From: Flavobacteriaceae bacterium
GTDB lineage: Bacteria > Bacteroidota > Bacteroidia > Flavobacteriales > Flavobacteriaceae
Reading direction: 5' to 3'
Length of the DNA stretch: 53,183 nt
Assembly: GCA_013001285.1 (NCBI GenBank)
Contig: JABDMU010000014.1
Span: forward strand, 1 to 53,183
Shown one piece after another: positions 9,295 to 17,456 of this stretch. Below the pieces are notes generated by a model that made no database searches, was not told the DNA's origin, and was given only the letters and a program-made list of their open reading frames with translations. Numbering within the stretch: the first letter of the stretch is position 1; every line of letters starts with the position of its first letter. The translations under genes and the position numbers were made by a program.

Positions 9295-10041
9295 ATGGTA
9301 GAGTTACAAATAAACACAACTCAAAATGTAAACATAAATTTTATTGCTGCCAGCGTTGGTGAACGCATTCTGGCCTATGTTATAGACTGGTTAATTAAGA
9401 TTGCTTACGGGGTCGTGATTTTTCAAATTATGTTTAATGTCATTGGGATGGAAGAGTGGTTTGAAAACCTAGATGACTGGAGCATTATTGCGATCATTTT
9501 ACTTTTTTATCTTCCGGTTATTTTTTACACACTTATCTTTGAGACCTTGCTTGATGGTCAAACCATTGGCAAGCGTATTTTAAAAATAAAAGTGGTAAAA
9601 ATAGACGGTTATCAAGCATCCTTAGCTGATTTTGTTATTCGATGGTTTTTTAGGATCGTTGACCTTAATATCATGAGTGGGATCGTAGCATTGATCGCAA
9701 TTGTAACTAGTCCGAGAAATCAACGCCTTGGTGATATGACAGCAGGAACTTCTGTTATAACATTAAAAAACAATGTGAATATTAATCATACGATTCTGGA
9801 AGATATAAAAGACGACTATAAGCCCACATATCCTAATGTCATTCGATTAAGCGATAATGACGCTCGAATAATCAAAGACACATTCACTATAGCTCGTAAA
9901 ACAAAGGATTATAAGACCCTTATAAAACTAAGAAACAAAATTATTGAGGTTGTTGAGATAAAAGAAGTCGCCCAAAGTAACGATGTTGAATTTATCGACA
10001 CCATTTTAAAGGATTATAATTACTTTACACAAAATATGTAA
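9295..10041 (+). CDS. RDD family membrane protein
   Basis: 248 aa. The N-terminal half is the RDD domain. The motif ASVGERILAYVIDWLI supplies the conserved Arg and Asp residues, followed by GQTIGKRILKIKVVKIDG, FVIRWFFRIVD and SPRNQRLGDMTAGTSVI, with two to three membrane helices. The C-terminal 80 residues are soluble and charged. RDD proteins are of uncertain function, with transporter or ion roles suggested for some. It is divergent from the MoxR operon, which nearly always includes an RDD neighbour. The promoter must lie inside the SpoIIM-like coding region. Confidence 0.9.
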   Translation: MVELQINTTQNVNINFIAASVGERILAYVIDWLIKIAYGVVIFQIMFNVIGMEEWFENLDDWSIIAIILLFYLPVIFYTLIFETLLDGQTIGKRILKIKVVKIDGYQASLADFVIRWFFRIVDLNIMSGIVALIAIVTSPRNQRLGDMTAGTSVITLKNNVNINHTILEDIKDDYKPTYPNVIRLSDNDARIIKDTFTIARKTKDYKTLIKLRNKIIEVVEIKEVAQSNDVEFIDTILKDYNYFTQNM

Positions 10042-10057
10042 GTACTATCTGTAAATT

Positions 10058-10088
10058 AAAAAAGCCACGTAACGACGTGGCTTTTTTT
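10058..10088. terminator. Bidirectional terminator between RDD gene and M3 peptidase
   Basis: AAAGCCACGT / ACGTGGCTTT stem with an AACG loop, flanked by A-runs on the left and T-runs on the right. It serves both convergent genes (stops 10041 and 10103). Confidence 0.92.
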
Positions 10089-10102
10089 AATTATAATTTG
10101 TT

Positions 10103-12265
10103 TTATTCTGGAATTGGAAACCCGCGATCTCTCATCAAGGCCTCAATTTTGGCATCTCGACCTCTAAATAAACGATAAGCTTCAGCTGGATCCATTGAAT
10201 TTCTTGGTGCGAATAAATAGTTCACCAGTTTTTCGGCGACAGCTTCATCATAAAATCCTCCAGGAGCCTCTTGAAATGCTTCAGAGGCATCAGCAGTTAA
10301 AACATCTGCCCACATATAGCCGTAATAAGCTGTAGCATACCCTTCGCCAGAGAATACATGTCCGAAATGCGGCGTTCTATGACGCATAGGTAATTCTTTC
10401 GGCATTTTGAGTTCGGCAAGAGTTTCTCTTTCAAATTTATCGACGTCTATATTTTCAGGATCAGCCAAATGGATTTTCATATCAATTAATGCCGAAGCTA
10501 AATATTCAGTAGTACCAAAACCTTGATTAAAGGTTGATGCTTTTTTAATTTTTTCAACCAACGAAGCTGGAATAGGTTCTCCCGTTTCATGATGCACTAA
10601 GAATTGATTGATCACTTCATCAGTTGACAACCAACGCTCTAATAATTGCGATTGAAATTCGGTGTAATCTCTAACACCACCATTAAGAGTTGGATATCTC
10701 ACATTCGCTGAAAAGAAGTGTAATGCATGTCCGAATTCATGGAAAAAAGTTGTGGCATCATCCCATGAAACCAAGACCGCTTCTCCGGGAGCAGGCTTTA
10801 CGAAGTTTGAATTGTTTGAAGCGAGCACTGATTTTTCACCATCAAATGAAGAATAGCTTCTATAGGTCGTTGCCCAAGCACCAGAACGTTTCCCAGGACG
10901 TGCATAAGGATCTAAGTACCAAAGTCCGATAAGATCACCAGAATCTTTATCGGTGACTTCCCAAACCTTGACATCTTCATGAAAAACTGGAACTTTTCCA
11001 TCAGGCAAGGCCTTAAATTCATAATTAAACAAACGCCCTGCAACGTAAAACATGGCTTCGGTGAGTTTATCTAATTGTAAATATTGTTTAACTTCATCAG
11101 AATCCAGATCATATTTTGCTTGGCGTACCTTTTCAGCATAATAGCGATAGTCCCAAGGTTCTATGGTAATATTATCGCCATTAGCATCGGCAACGGCTTG
11201 CATATCGGCAACTTCTTCTGCAACACGCGCAATAGCTGCTGGCCATACTGCTTCCATCAGTTCCATGGCATTTTCAGGTGTTTTCGCCATTCGATCTTGT
11301 AAACGCCATTCCGCATAATTTTTATGACCGAGAAGTTCAACTCGCTCACGTCGTAATTTTAAAATTGTGGCGATGATCTCATTGTTATCGTATTCGTCGC
11401 CATTATCACCTCTTGAATAATAATTGGTCCATACTTGCTTTCTCAATTCCCGTTCTGTAGAATAGGTTAAGAATGGATCCATAGACGATCTTGTATTGGT
11501 AATGGCATACTTGCCATCTTGTCCATTATCACTTGCTATTTTCGCAGCCGATTTAATAAAACCTTCAGATAGGCCACCAAGTTGGTCCTCGGTCAAATAA
11601 GTGATGTAATTTTCTTCATCATGCAAAACATTGTTTGAGAATTTTGTATATAATGAAGACAATTCTTTATTGATCTCAGCATAACGTTTTTTCTTTGCTT
11701 CATCAAGTTCTGCACCATTCATGGCGAAACCTTTATAGGTGAGATCTACAACGCGTTGTTGATCGGCTTCTAATGGTGTTTTTTGAGAAGCTTCGTAAAC
11801 GGCCTTAACGCGATTAAACAATTTTTCATTTTGATTGATCTTTGAAGAGTATTCAGATAATTTTGGTGCCAATTCTGTTTGGATCTCACGGAATTCAGGA
11901 GACGACATATTCGAACTTAGGATACCATAATATGAAAACACACGGTTGAGGTCTTCACCAGACCGTTCCATTTCTTCAATTGTATTTTCAAAAGTAGGAT
12001 CCTCCGAATTATTTGCAATGATGTCAATTTCCTCAAGGCTCAGTGCCATACCTTTTTCAACAGCAGCTTTTACATCTTCAACTTTCATCTTGTCAAAAGC
12101 AGGAACGCCTCCATAAGGACCTGTCCATTCTTGTAATAATATATTATCGGTCATAGCAATATCTTTGTTGTCACCAGTTTCGGCATCTTTTTTACAATTA
12201 GTAAATGTGAATAACACAGCCAACCCATAAATGTAAAATGTTTTTAATTTTAGCGTTTTGATCAT
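10103..12265 (-). CDS. dcp: M3 family (Dcp-like) zinc metallopeptidase, putative lipoprotein
   Basis: 720 aa, typical of dipeptidyl carboxypeptidase Dcp/oligopeptidase A. The zinc site HEFGH is at residues 509-513 (TFFHEFGHALHFF), with the distal Glu in the downstream helix and the substrate-side GEGYATAYYGYMWADVL near the C-terminus. The N-terminus is hydrophobic and ends TFTNCKK, so Cys24 may be lipidated, placing the enzyme in the periplasm on a membrane anchor. Known role: removes C-terminal dipeptides from peptides during peptide scavenging. It is monocistronic, with a shared terminator downstream. Confidence 0.93.
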   Translation of the reverse strand: MIKTLKLKTFYIYGLAVLFTFTNCKKDAETGDNKDIAMTDNILLQEWTGPYGGVPAFDKMKVEDVKAAVEKGMALSLEEIDIIANNSEDPTFENTIEEMERSGEDLNRVFSYYGILSSNMSSPEFREIQTELAPKLSEYSSKINQNEKLFNRVKAVYEASQKTPLEADQQRVVDLTYKGFAMNGAELDEAKKKRYAEINKELSSLYTKFSNNVLHDEENYITYLTEDQLGGLSEGFIKSAAKIASDNGQDGKYAITNTRSSMDPFLTYSTERELRKQVWTNYYSRGDNGDEYDNNEIIATILKLRRERVELLGHKNYAEWRLQDRMAKTPENAMELMEAVWPAAIARVAEEVADMQAVADANGDNITIEPWDYRYYAEKVRQAKYDLDSDEVKQYLQLDKLTEAMFYVAGRLFNYEFKALPDGKVPVFHEDVKVWEVTDKDSGDLIGLWYLDPYARPGKRSGAWATTYRSYSSFDGEKSVLASNNSNFVKPAPGEAVLVSWDDATTFFHEFGHALHFFSANVRYPTLNGGVRDYTEFQSQLLERWLSTDEVINQFLVHHETGEPIPASLVEKIKKASTFNQGFGTTEYLASALIDMKIHLADPENIDVDKFERETLAELKMPKELPMRHRTPHFGHVFSGEGYATAYYGYMWADVLTADASEAFQEAPGGFYDEAVAEKLVNYLFAPRNSMDPAEAYRLFRGRDAKIEALMRDRGFPIPE

Positions 12266-12358
12266 AATTAGTTGTTTTTATGTGAATGAATTTCATTTTT
12301 AGGGGGCCTACAAGGTATTAAAAATTCATGGATGAAATTGATAATGACTACCATATTT

Positions 12359-13063
12359 TTAGTCAATAATTTCGGCTTTAAGAATGTAGATATTTTTTAA
12401 TGGCCACCCTGCTTTATCGGTTTCAACCGAAGCGATTTTATCAACCACATCCATTCCATTGATAACTTTTCCAAAAATTGTATAATCACCATCTAATCTT
12501 GCTTCACCTTTCGGATTTTGAATGATGAAAAACTCATAGGGCGAAGCCAATTTGTGCGGATTTTCAATATCGCTGCTGGGCATTGAAACCGTGCCTCGCG
12601 AATGGGTATAGCCGCGTTTGGTATCTTTAGGCAATAAATATTTACCAATAATACGTCGTTTGCGTTTTACCTTTCGGTCATCAGTATTTCCTGCTTGGAT
12701 CATAAAATTATTGATCACACGATAGAATTGTGTATTATCAAAATAGCCACGCTTGGTCAAGTAAATAAAATTAGCGCGATGAAATTTGGTTTTTGGATAC
12801 AGTAATATGTCTATCTCCCCAAAAGAAGTCGTTAATCGCACCTTATTTTCAAGATGTTCCTTTTGATATTCTAAAAAGAAATCCATAGCATTAGCTTCGG
12901 TTAATACCGGGAAATTGGGAGAAGTCTTCTCAATTGGTATTGGTTGCTGAATTGAATCCTTAATAGCCGAAGTTTGTACCTTGGTCTCGAATGATTGTTG
13001 AGGAGTTTTTTTATCTTCACAGTTGAACAAAAATAGAAGCAAACAATAAAGCACGGCTCTCAT
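12359..13063 (-). CDS. Cyclophilin-type peptidyl-prolyl isomerase lipoprotein
   Basis: The chosen start at 13063 gives MRAVLYCLLLFLFNCEDKK, a lipoprotein signal; the frame continues to 13099 but would cover the neighbour's start. After a 50-residue linker comes a cyclophilin domain: VRLTTSFGEIDILLYP, FIYLTKRGYFDNTQFYRVINNFMIQAGN, SRGTVSMP, EFFIIQ and DYTIFGKVINGMDVVDKI. The catalytic Arg (FYRV) and QAG motif are present. The family accelerates prolyl isomerisation in folding. Start codons of this gene and the Nudix gene are two bases apart. Confidence 0.92.
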   Translation of the reverse strand: MRAVLYCLLLFLFNCEDKKTPQQSFETKVQTSAIKDSIQQPIPIEKTSPNFPVLTEANAMDFFLEYQKEHLENKVRLTTSFGEIDILLYPKTKFHRANFIYLTKRGYFDNTQFYRVINNFMIQAGNTDDRKVKRKRRIIGKYLLPKDTKRGYTHSRGTVSMPSSDIENPHKLASPYEFFIIQNPKGEARLDGDYTIFGKVINGMDVVDKIASVETDKAGWPLKNIYILKAEIID

Positions 13064-13065
13064 AT

Positions 13066-13707
13066 ATGAATTTTGAATATTTTTTAGAATCGATACCAAA
13101 AATAAAAAATATACCTCTTCCTGCCGAAACTTCTCAGTTTAAAATGTCTCCTCCATTCCGATTAGAACTGGTTAAACGGCATAAGGAGCAGATGATCTAT
13201 GCCAAACGAGCTGGTGTCATGGCCTTATTTTACCCAGATGAGCAATTAAAAACTAGAATCGCTTTGATCTTGAGAAAGACCTATAAAGGTGTACATTCGG
13301 CGCAAATTGGATTTCCAGGAGGGAAAATAGAACCCGAAGATCCGGATTTAGAGACAGCTGCTATTCGTGAAACCTATGAAGAAGTTGGAGTTCATAACTC
13401 ACAAATTGAGGTAATCAAAGAATTAACACAAGTCTATATTCCAGTAAGTAACTTTTATGTACAACCCTTTATCGGGATAAGTCGGGGAACACCAAATTTC
13501 ATAAAACAAGACGATGAAGTAGAAGATATAGTTGAGGTTCTCTTAGAGCATTTGCTTGATGATGAAATAGTTACTACCCAATACGTGCCTACAACCTATA
13601 AAGTCGAAGTTGAGGTTCCAGCCTATCTTTTAAACGGTCATGTGGTCTGGGGTGCGACTGCTATGATGTTAAGCGAAATAAAAGACTTGTTAAAACTATC
13701 TCTCTAA
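13066..13707 (+). CDS. Nudix hydrolase, CoA pyrophosphatase type
   Basis: 213 aa. The Nudix box region reads GFPGGKIEPEDPDLETAA then IRETYEEVGV, where RE..EE.G supplies the Mg ligands. It is preceded by HSAQIGFPGGK, the UPF0035/NudL-type signature of CoA pyrophosphatases, which cleave CoA to 4'-phosphopantetheine and 3',5'-ADP. The N-terminus (FEYFLESIPKIKNIPLPAE) matches the family, so the ATG at 13066 is right. No promoter fits in the two bases before it; transcription must begin inside the cyclophilin gene. Confidence 0.9.
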   Translation: MNFEYFLESIPKIKNIPLPAETSQFKMSPPFRLELVKRHKEQMIYAKRAGVMALFYPDEQLKTRIALILRKTYKGVHSAQIGFPGGKIEPEDPDLETAAIRETYEEVGVHNSQIEVIKELTQVYIPVSNFYVQPFIGISRGTPNFIKQDDEVEDIVEVLLEHLLDDEIVTTQYVPTTYKVEVEVPAYLLNGHVVWGATAMMLSEIKDLLKLSL

Positions 13708-13721
13708 TGTGTTTGTTTTTT

Positions 13722-13729
13722 TACATTTG
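13722..13729 (+). promoter_or_regulatory. Candidate -7 box TACATTTG for acyltransferase gene
   Basis: Full match to TAnnTTTG, 31 bases before the ATG at 13761, in the short spacer after the Nudix gene. No clear -33 TTTG. Confidence 0.5.
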
Positions 13730-13760
13730 TTAATCCTAACCAACTTGCTAAACATTACAA

Positions 13761-14558
13761 ATGGGGTTATTTAAACAAAATCCTTTCGGTCATTATTTGT
13801 TCTTAAAGAAGTGGCTCATCAGAATTTTGGGAGCACTTACTCATAGAAGATTTAGAGGCTTTAATGAACTTCAAATTGATGGCTCTGAGATTATTAAAGA
13901 CCTTCCTGATACGAACGTATTATTCATTTCTAATCATCAAACATATTTCGCCGATGTAGTTGCCATGTTTCATGTTTTTAATGCTAGTTTGAGCGGAAGA
14001 AACGATTCTATAAAAAATGTGGGGTATCTGTGGCGGCCTAAATTGAATATTTATTTTGTTGCTGCGAAGGAAACCATGAAGGCTGGATTATTGCCTAAAA
14101 TATTGGCATATGCGGGATCAATCAGTATTGAACGCACCTGGCGAGCTGAAGGAAAAGATGTGAACCGACAAGTAAAAATGAGTGATATTTCTAATATTCG
14201 AAAAGCACTGGATGATGGTTGGGTGATCACATTTCCTCAAGGCACAACAACGCCGTTTAAACCTATTCGAAAAGGAACAGCACATATCATAAAGCAATAT
14301 AAACCTATTGTGGTACCAATAGTTATTGATGGATTTAGACGTTCATTCGACAAAAAAGGCATTCGTGTCAAAAAGAAAAATATCCTTCAGACCATAGAGA
14401 TAAAAAAACCTTTGGAAATTGACTATGAAAATGAAACTATTCAAGATATTGTTGAAAAGATTGAATTTGCTATTGAGCAACATCCATCTTTTTTAAAGGT
14501 TATTCCTCAAGATGAACTTATTGCTCAGGAAGAATTGAATAAAAAACGTCAATGGTAA
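13761..14558 (+). CDS. PlsC-like 1-acyl-sn-glycerol-3-phosphate acyltransferase
   Basis: 265 aa of the lysophospholipid acyltransferase superfamily. The catalytic block reads FISNHQTYFADVVAMF (His59, Asp65), and a second block reads ITFPQGTTTPFKPIRKGTAHI with PIVVPIVIDGFRRSF after it. Two departures from the canonical enzyme: the His-Asp spacing is five residues instead of four, and the usual EGTRS reads QGTTT. These look like a subfamily pattern rather than decay, as the rest is intact. It probably works in phospholipid or ornithine-lipid acyl transfer at the inner membrane. Its stop directly abuts the stop of the convergent small gene. Confidence 0.82.
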   Translation: MGLFKQNPFGHYLFLKKWLIRILGALTHRRFRGFNELQIDGSEIIKDLPDTNVLFISNHQTYFADVVAMFHVFNASLSGRNDSIKNVGYLWRPKLNIYFVAAKETMKAGLLPKILAYAGSISIERTWRAEGKDVNRQVKMSDISNIRKALDDGWVITFPQGTTTPFKPIRKGTAHIIKQYKPIVVPIVIDGFRRSFDKKGIRVKKKNILQTIEIKKPLEIDYENETIQDIVEKIEFAIEQHPSFLKVIPQDELIAQEELNKKRQW

Positions 14559-14732
14559 TTATCGATTATGGAAGTTTTCCGAATCTTCTGTTTCAGATTT
14601 GTTAATTTTATTTAAGGCATTATAGACCAACAGGATCCCGATAACGATAAATACATTATGAAAGTTCAGGAGCTTCGTTCCAAGAATGAGAGCGATCCCA
14701 ATAATAAAAAGGTCATTTTTCGAAACATTCAT
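14559..14732 (-). CDS. Small membrane protein (57 aa) translationally coupled to sigma operon
   Basis: 57 aa. One or two hydrophobic helices (DLFIIGIALILGTKLLNF and VFIVIGILLVYNAL), then a charged tail, KINKSETEDSENF. The ATG overlaps the previous gene's TAA by one base (TAATG), the standard re-initiation geometry, and the frame ends exactly one base before the convergent acyltransferase stop. Both facts argue for a real gene, third in the operon sigma factor - membrane protein - this protein. No family recognised; it may belong to the membrane-bound signalling side of the sigma factor. Confidence 0.75.
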   Translation of the reverse strand: MNVSKNDLFIIGIALILGTKLLNFHNVFIVIGILLVYNALNKINKSETEDSENFHNR

Positions 14733-15373
14733 TAGTTCTCCAATTTTTTAAGTTCGCTATAATTACTGTTCAAACGTTTTAATAAAATTCCATAAATAAG
14801 ATAATAGAACCCTAAAATTAAGCCTATTGCAATTGCCAATGCGAATAATGTAACTAATATGGTCGTTGCATAGAGTTTAAATAATTCTCCATTTGCGGAT
14901 GCCTTATCGATTATCTCAGAAAAATTTTCATCCCGATCAAATAAAATACCGAGAGCAACAAAGGTACTGATGAATAAATATATCAGGTTAAAACCTACAT
15001 ATTGCTTCACCGTTCTTCGGGTTTTAAGAATGTTTTCCATGAGTTTTTTGGCACTATCAGTGGCAGAAATGGTTTTATAATTCGTGTAAAATCGATAAAA
15101 GAAATAGATCAAAATAAGGTATCCAAGTATGGTCATTGGGATCATAATATTCTCTGCATGATATTCCTTAAATCTTACTATAGAATCGGCATCCTTAAAT
15201 GCGAAAGATATCACTGCCCAAAATGCAAATTCCAGTAAACTAATGATGAAGATCCATTTTACGATTGAGGAAGACTTTTTTAAGATCATTTTATAGATCT
15301 CATTATAGCTCAGTTTAGGATAAGTATCCTCCTGATTTTTCCAATCCTTTTTCAATCTTTCTAATTCATCCAT
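14732..15373 (-). CDS. Membrane protein, putative partner of the adjacent ECF sigma factor
   Basis: 213 aa. A cytoplasmic N-terminal helix-rich segment (MDELERLKKDWKNQEDTYPKL...) precedes about four membrane helices (near 37-57, 78-95, 125-143 and 170-200) and a charged tail. I see no zinc-binding HxxxCxxC. It follows the sigma gene by five bases, the usual place for an anti-sigma factor, and the architecture (short cytoplasmic head plus membrane bundle) fits. Function as anti-sigma is an inference from position. Confidence 0.7.
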   Translation of the reverse strand: MDELERLKKDWKNQEDTYPKLSYNEIYKMILKKSSSIVKWIFIISLLEFAFWAVISFAFKDADSIVRFKEYHAENIMIPMTILGYLILIYFFYRFYTNYKTISATDSAKKLMENILKTRRTVKQYVGFNLIYLFISTFVALGILFDRDENFSEIIDKASANGELFKLYATTILVTLFALAIAIGLILGFYYLIYGILLKRLNSNYSELKKLEN

Positions 15374-15378
15374 GCGGC

Positions 15379-15873
15379 TTAGGGATTTAAAATAGTTCTA
15401 AGTTTGGTTTTTATACGATTCATTTTCACTCTCGCATTCACTTCACTAATTCCCATTGTTTCACTAATTTCTTTATAATTTTTATCTTCCAAATAAAGGA
15501 AAACAAGTGCCTTTTCAATATCATTTAACTGATGTACCGCACTGTACAATAATTTCAATTGTTGTTCTTCGGTATCATCATAGGTCTCTGCCTTTATTTT
15601 AAACTGAACACCTTCAAAATCTTGAGTGTTGATACGACGCTTATTTTTCCTATATAAGGTTATAGCCGTATTTAATCCAACGCGATACATCCAGGTACTG
15701 AACTTGGCATCACCACGAAATTTTGGATAGGCTTTCCACAATTGAATAGTGATCTCCTGAAACAGATCATTGTGAGCATCTTGATTATTGGTATATAATC
15801 TACAGACCTTATGCACAATATTCTGGTGTTTTTCCAGTAACTCGACAAAACTATGTTCTAGTTCTTTATTCAA
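15379..15873 (-). CDS. ECF (sigma-70 family) RNA polymerase sigma factor
   Basis: 164 aa, ECF length. Region 2 includes DLFQEITIQLWKAYPKFRGDAKFSTWMYRVGLNTAI; region 4 is LNDIEKALVFLYLEDKNYKEISETMGISEVNARVKMNRIKTKL, a clear helix-turn-helix for -35 recognition. It leads an operon with two membrane proteins, suggesting membrane-controlled release. The signal is unknown. It is divergent from NDH-2 across 132 bp. Confidence 0.92.
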   Translation of the reverse strand: MNKELEHSFVELLEKHQNIVHKVCRLYTNNQDAHNDLFQEITIQLWKAYPKFRGDAKFSTWMYRVGLNTAITLYRKNKRRINTQDFEGVQFKIKAETYDDTEEQQLKLLYSAVHQLNDIEKALVFLYLEDKNYKEISETMGISEVNARVKMNRIKTKLRTILNP

Positions 15874-15930
15874 TCTAATTGGTTAGTTAAATATATTAGT
15901 AGCTTAATAATTTAAAATGTTACACGACTA

Positions 15931-15948
15931 TTTATACAATGTTATAAA
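15931..15948. promoter_or_regulatory. Inverted repeat TTTATA-N6-TATAAA between sigma operon and NDH-2
   Basis: Perfect six-base arms, TTTATA and TATAAA, are separated by six bases (CAATGT). The repeat lies in the sigma/NDH-2 spacer, 23 bases upstream of the NDH-2 -7 box. It could be an operator or simply AT-rich symmetry; no regulator is assigned. Confidence 0.35.
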
Positions 15949-15971
15949 TAGGCATTCGAATGACAAATCCT

Positions 15972-15979
15972 TATCTTTG
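15972..15979 (+). promoter_or_regulatory. Candidate -7 box TATCTTTG for NDH-2
   Basis: Full match to TAnnTTTG, 26 bases upstream of the NDH-2 ATG at 16006. No -33 TTTG at the standard spacing. Confidence 0.5.
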
Positions 15980-16005
15980 TTTGAGACCTTATTGAGTTCG
16001 ATTAT

Positions 16006-17277
16006 ATGAACATACCCAACTCCAAATATCCAAGAATCATAATTGTTGGCGGCGGTTTTGCTGGCGTAAATTTAGCAAAAACCTTGGCAAATAAACCGTT
16101 TCAAATAGTTTTACTTGACCAACACAATTATCATACATTTCAACCCTTACTTTATCAGGTATCATCAGCAGGCTTAGAGCCCGATTCTATTGCCTATCCA
16201 CTAAGAAAGATCATAAAGAATCATAAGCATTCATTTTTTAGAATGGCTGAGGTTGAACGAATTATTTCGGAAGAAAATAAAATTGTCACCTCCATAGGAC
16301 CGTTGACATATGATCATCTGGTTATTGCTACAGGAACCAAAACTAATTTTTTTGGTAATAAATCAATTGAGGTGCATAGTATGCCAATGAAAAAAGTACC
16401 GCAAGCACTTGATATAAGAAGTTTAATTCTTCAAAATTTAGAAGCGGCTACAATTGCAGAATCAAAAACCGAACGTCAATCCTTCTTAGATTTTGTAATT
16501 GTAGGTGGCGGACCAACAGGGGTTGAACTTGCTGGCGCGATCGCAGAACTAAAAAACCACATTGTACCGCGCGATTATCCTGATCTAGATGCTTCAGATA
16601 TGTCTATTCATCTCATTGAGGGAAGTTCGAGATTACTGGCAAATATGAGTGAAAATGCTTCCCATAAAGCCAAACAGTTTTTAATAGAATTAGGCGTTCA
16701 AATTCATCTGTCAGTACAAGTTAAAAATTATGATGGACTTAAAGTTGAAACAAATTCTGACCTTATTATAAATTCGGAAACCTTGATCTGGGCCGCAGGG
16801 GTTACAGGAAATCCGGTTCATGGCCTAGATGCAAAAGTGTTTTCCTCAAGAGGACAACGCTATGAAGTGAATCAATTTAACCAGGTAGATGGCTATTCTA
16901 ATATTTATGCATTAGGCGATATCGCTTTAATGAGAACAACTAATTTTCCTGAAGGTCATCCTCAAGTTGCACAACCTGCCATACAACAAGGAAAACTTCT
17001 TGGAAAGAACCTTTTGAGAAGCTTAAAGGGCAAGGCCATGAAGCCGTTTGTTTATAAAGATAAAGGGTCGATGGCCACCATTGGAAGAAATAAAGCTGTT
17101 GTTGATATGAAGCATTTTAAATTTTCAGGTTTTTTTGCATGGTTTGTATGGATGTTCATTCATTTAATGGCCTTAGTTGGATTTAGAAATCGGGTTATTG
17201 TATTTTTTAATTGGACCTACAATTATATAAATTTTGATAAAGCAGCTCGACTAATAATTAGACCTTTTAAAAAATAA
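16006..17277 (+). CDS. ndh: Type II NADH:quinone oxidoreductase (NDH-2)
   Basis: 423 aa. There are two dinucleotide folds: FAD-binding IIIVGGGFAGVNLAKTL (GGGFAG at 15-20) and NADH-binding FVIVGGGPTGVELAGAI (167-172). FQPLLYQVSSAGL and NIYALGDIA, the FAD-contacting motif, are also present. The C-terminal segment FFAWFVWMFIHLMALVGFRNR is a membrane-associating helix typical of NDH-2. It transfers electrons from NADH to menaquinone without proton pumping. In this window it is one of the entry points for the chain that ends in the cbb3 oxidase. Confidence 0.94.
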   Translation: MNIPNSKYPRIIIVGGGFAGVNLAKTLANKPFQIVLLDQHNYHTFQPLLYQVSSAGLEPDSIAYPLRKIIKNHKHSFFRMAEVERIISEENKIVTSIGPLTYDHLVIATGTKTNFFGNKSIEVHSMPMKKVPQALDIRSLILQNLEAATIAESKTERQSFLDFVIVGGGPTGVELAGAIAELKNHIVPRDYPDLDASDMSIHLIEGSSRLLANMSENASHKAKQFLIELGVQIHLSVQVKNYDGLKVETNSDLIINSETLIWAAGVTGNPVHGLDAKVFSSRGQRYEVNQFNQVDGYSNIYALGDIALMRTTNFPEGHPQVAQPAIQQGKLLGKNLLRSLKGKAMKPFVYKDKGSMATIGRNKAVVDMKHFKFSGFFAWFVWMFIHLMALVGFRNRVIVFFNWTYNYINFDKAARLIIRPFKK

Positions 17278-17392
17278 AATTAAGCTAGTGTTCTAAGGCT
17301 TCGAAAAGGCTGATAATTTTATTGCCTGTTTTTTATATGCAAGAGCTTAGGCGATGTCAGCAAGATGTGAAATTTATTGTGGTAATTTTCAC

Positions 17393-17436
17393 ATGACAAA
17401 TATCATAATTATTGAATGAGATAATAATTAATTTCA
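17393..17436 (+). promoter_or_regulatory. Fnr-type operator plus -7 box, TonB-like gene
   Basis: The operator ATGACAAATATCAT (17393-17406) is identical, in the direction of transcription, to that of the cco operon. Twenty-two bases downstream lies TAATTTCA (17429-17436), a two-mismatch -7 box at exactly the position used in the other three promoters. ATG of the gene is at 17457. Confidence 0.7.
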
Positions 17437-17456
17437 TAGTATTAAAATTCAATGTC

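Noticed and set aside
11084-11302. Open frames antisense to the M3 peptidase (also 10690-10932)
   Set aside because: No family features, cysteine/histidine-rich shadow composition; explained by codon usage of the real gene on the other strand.
15960-15968. ATGACAAAT half-site before NDH-2
   Set aside because: Only half of the operator is present, and it lies immediately next to the -7 box, not 22 bases upstream.
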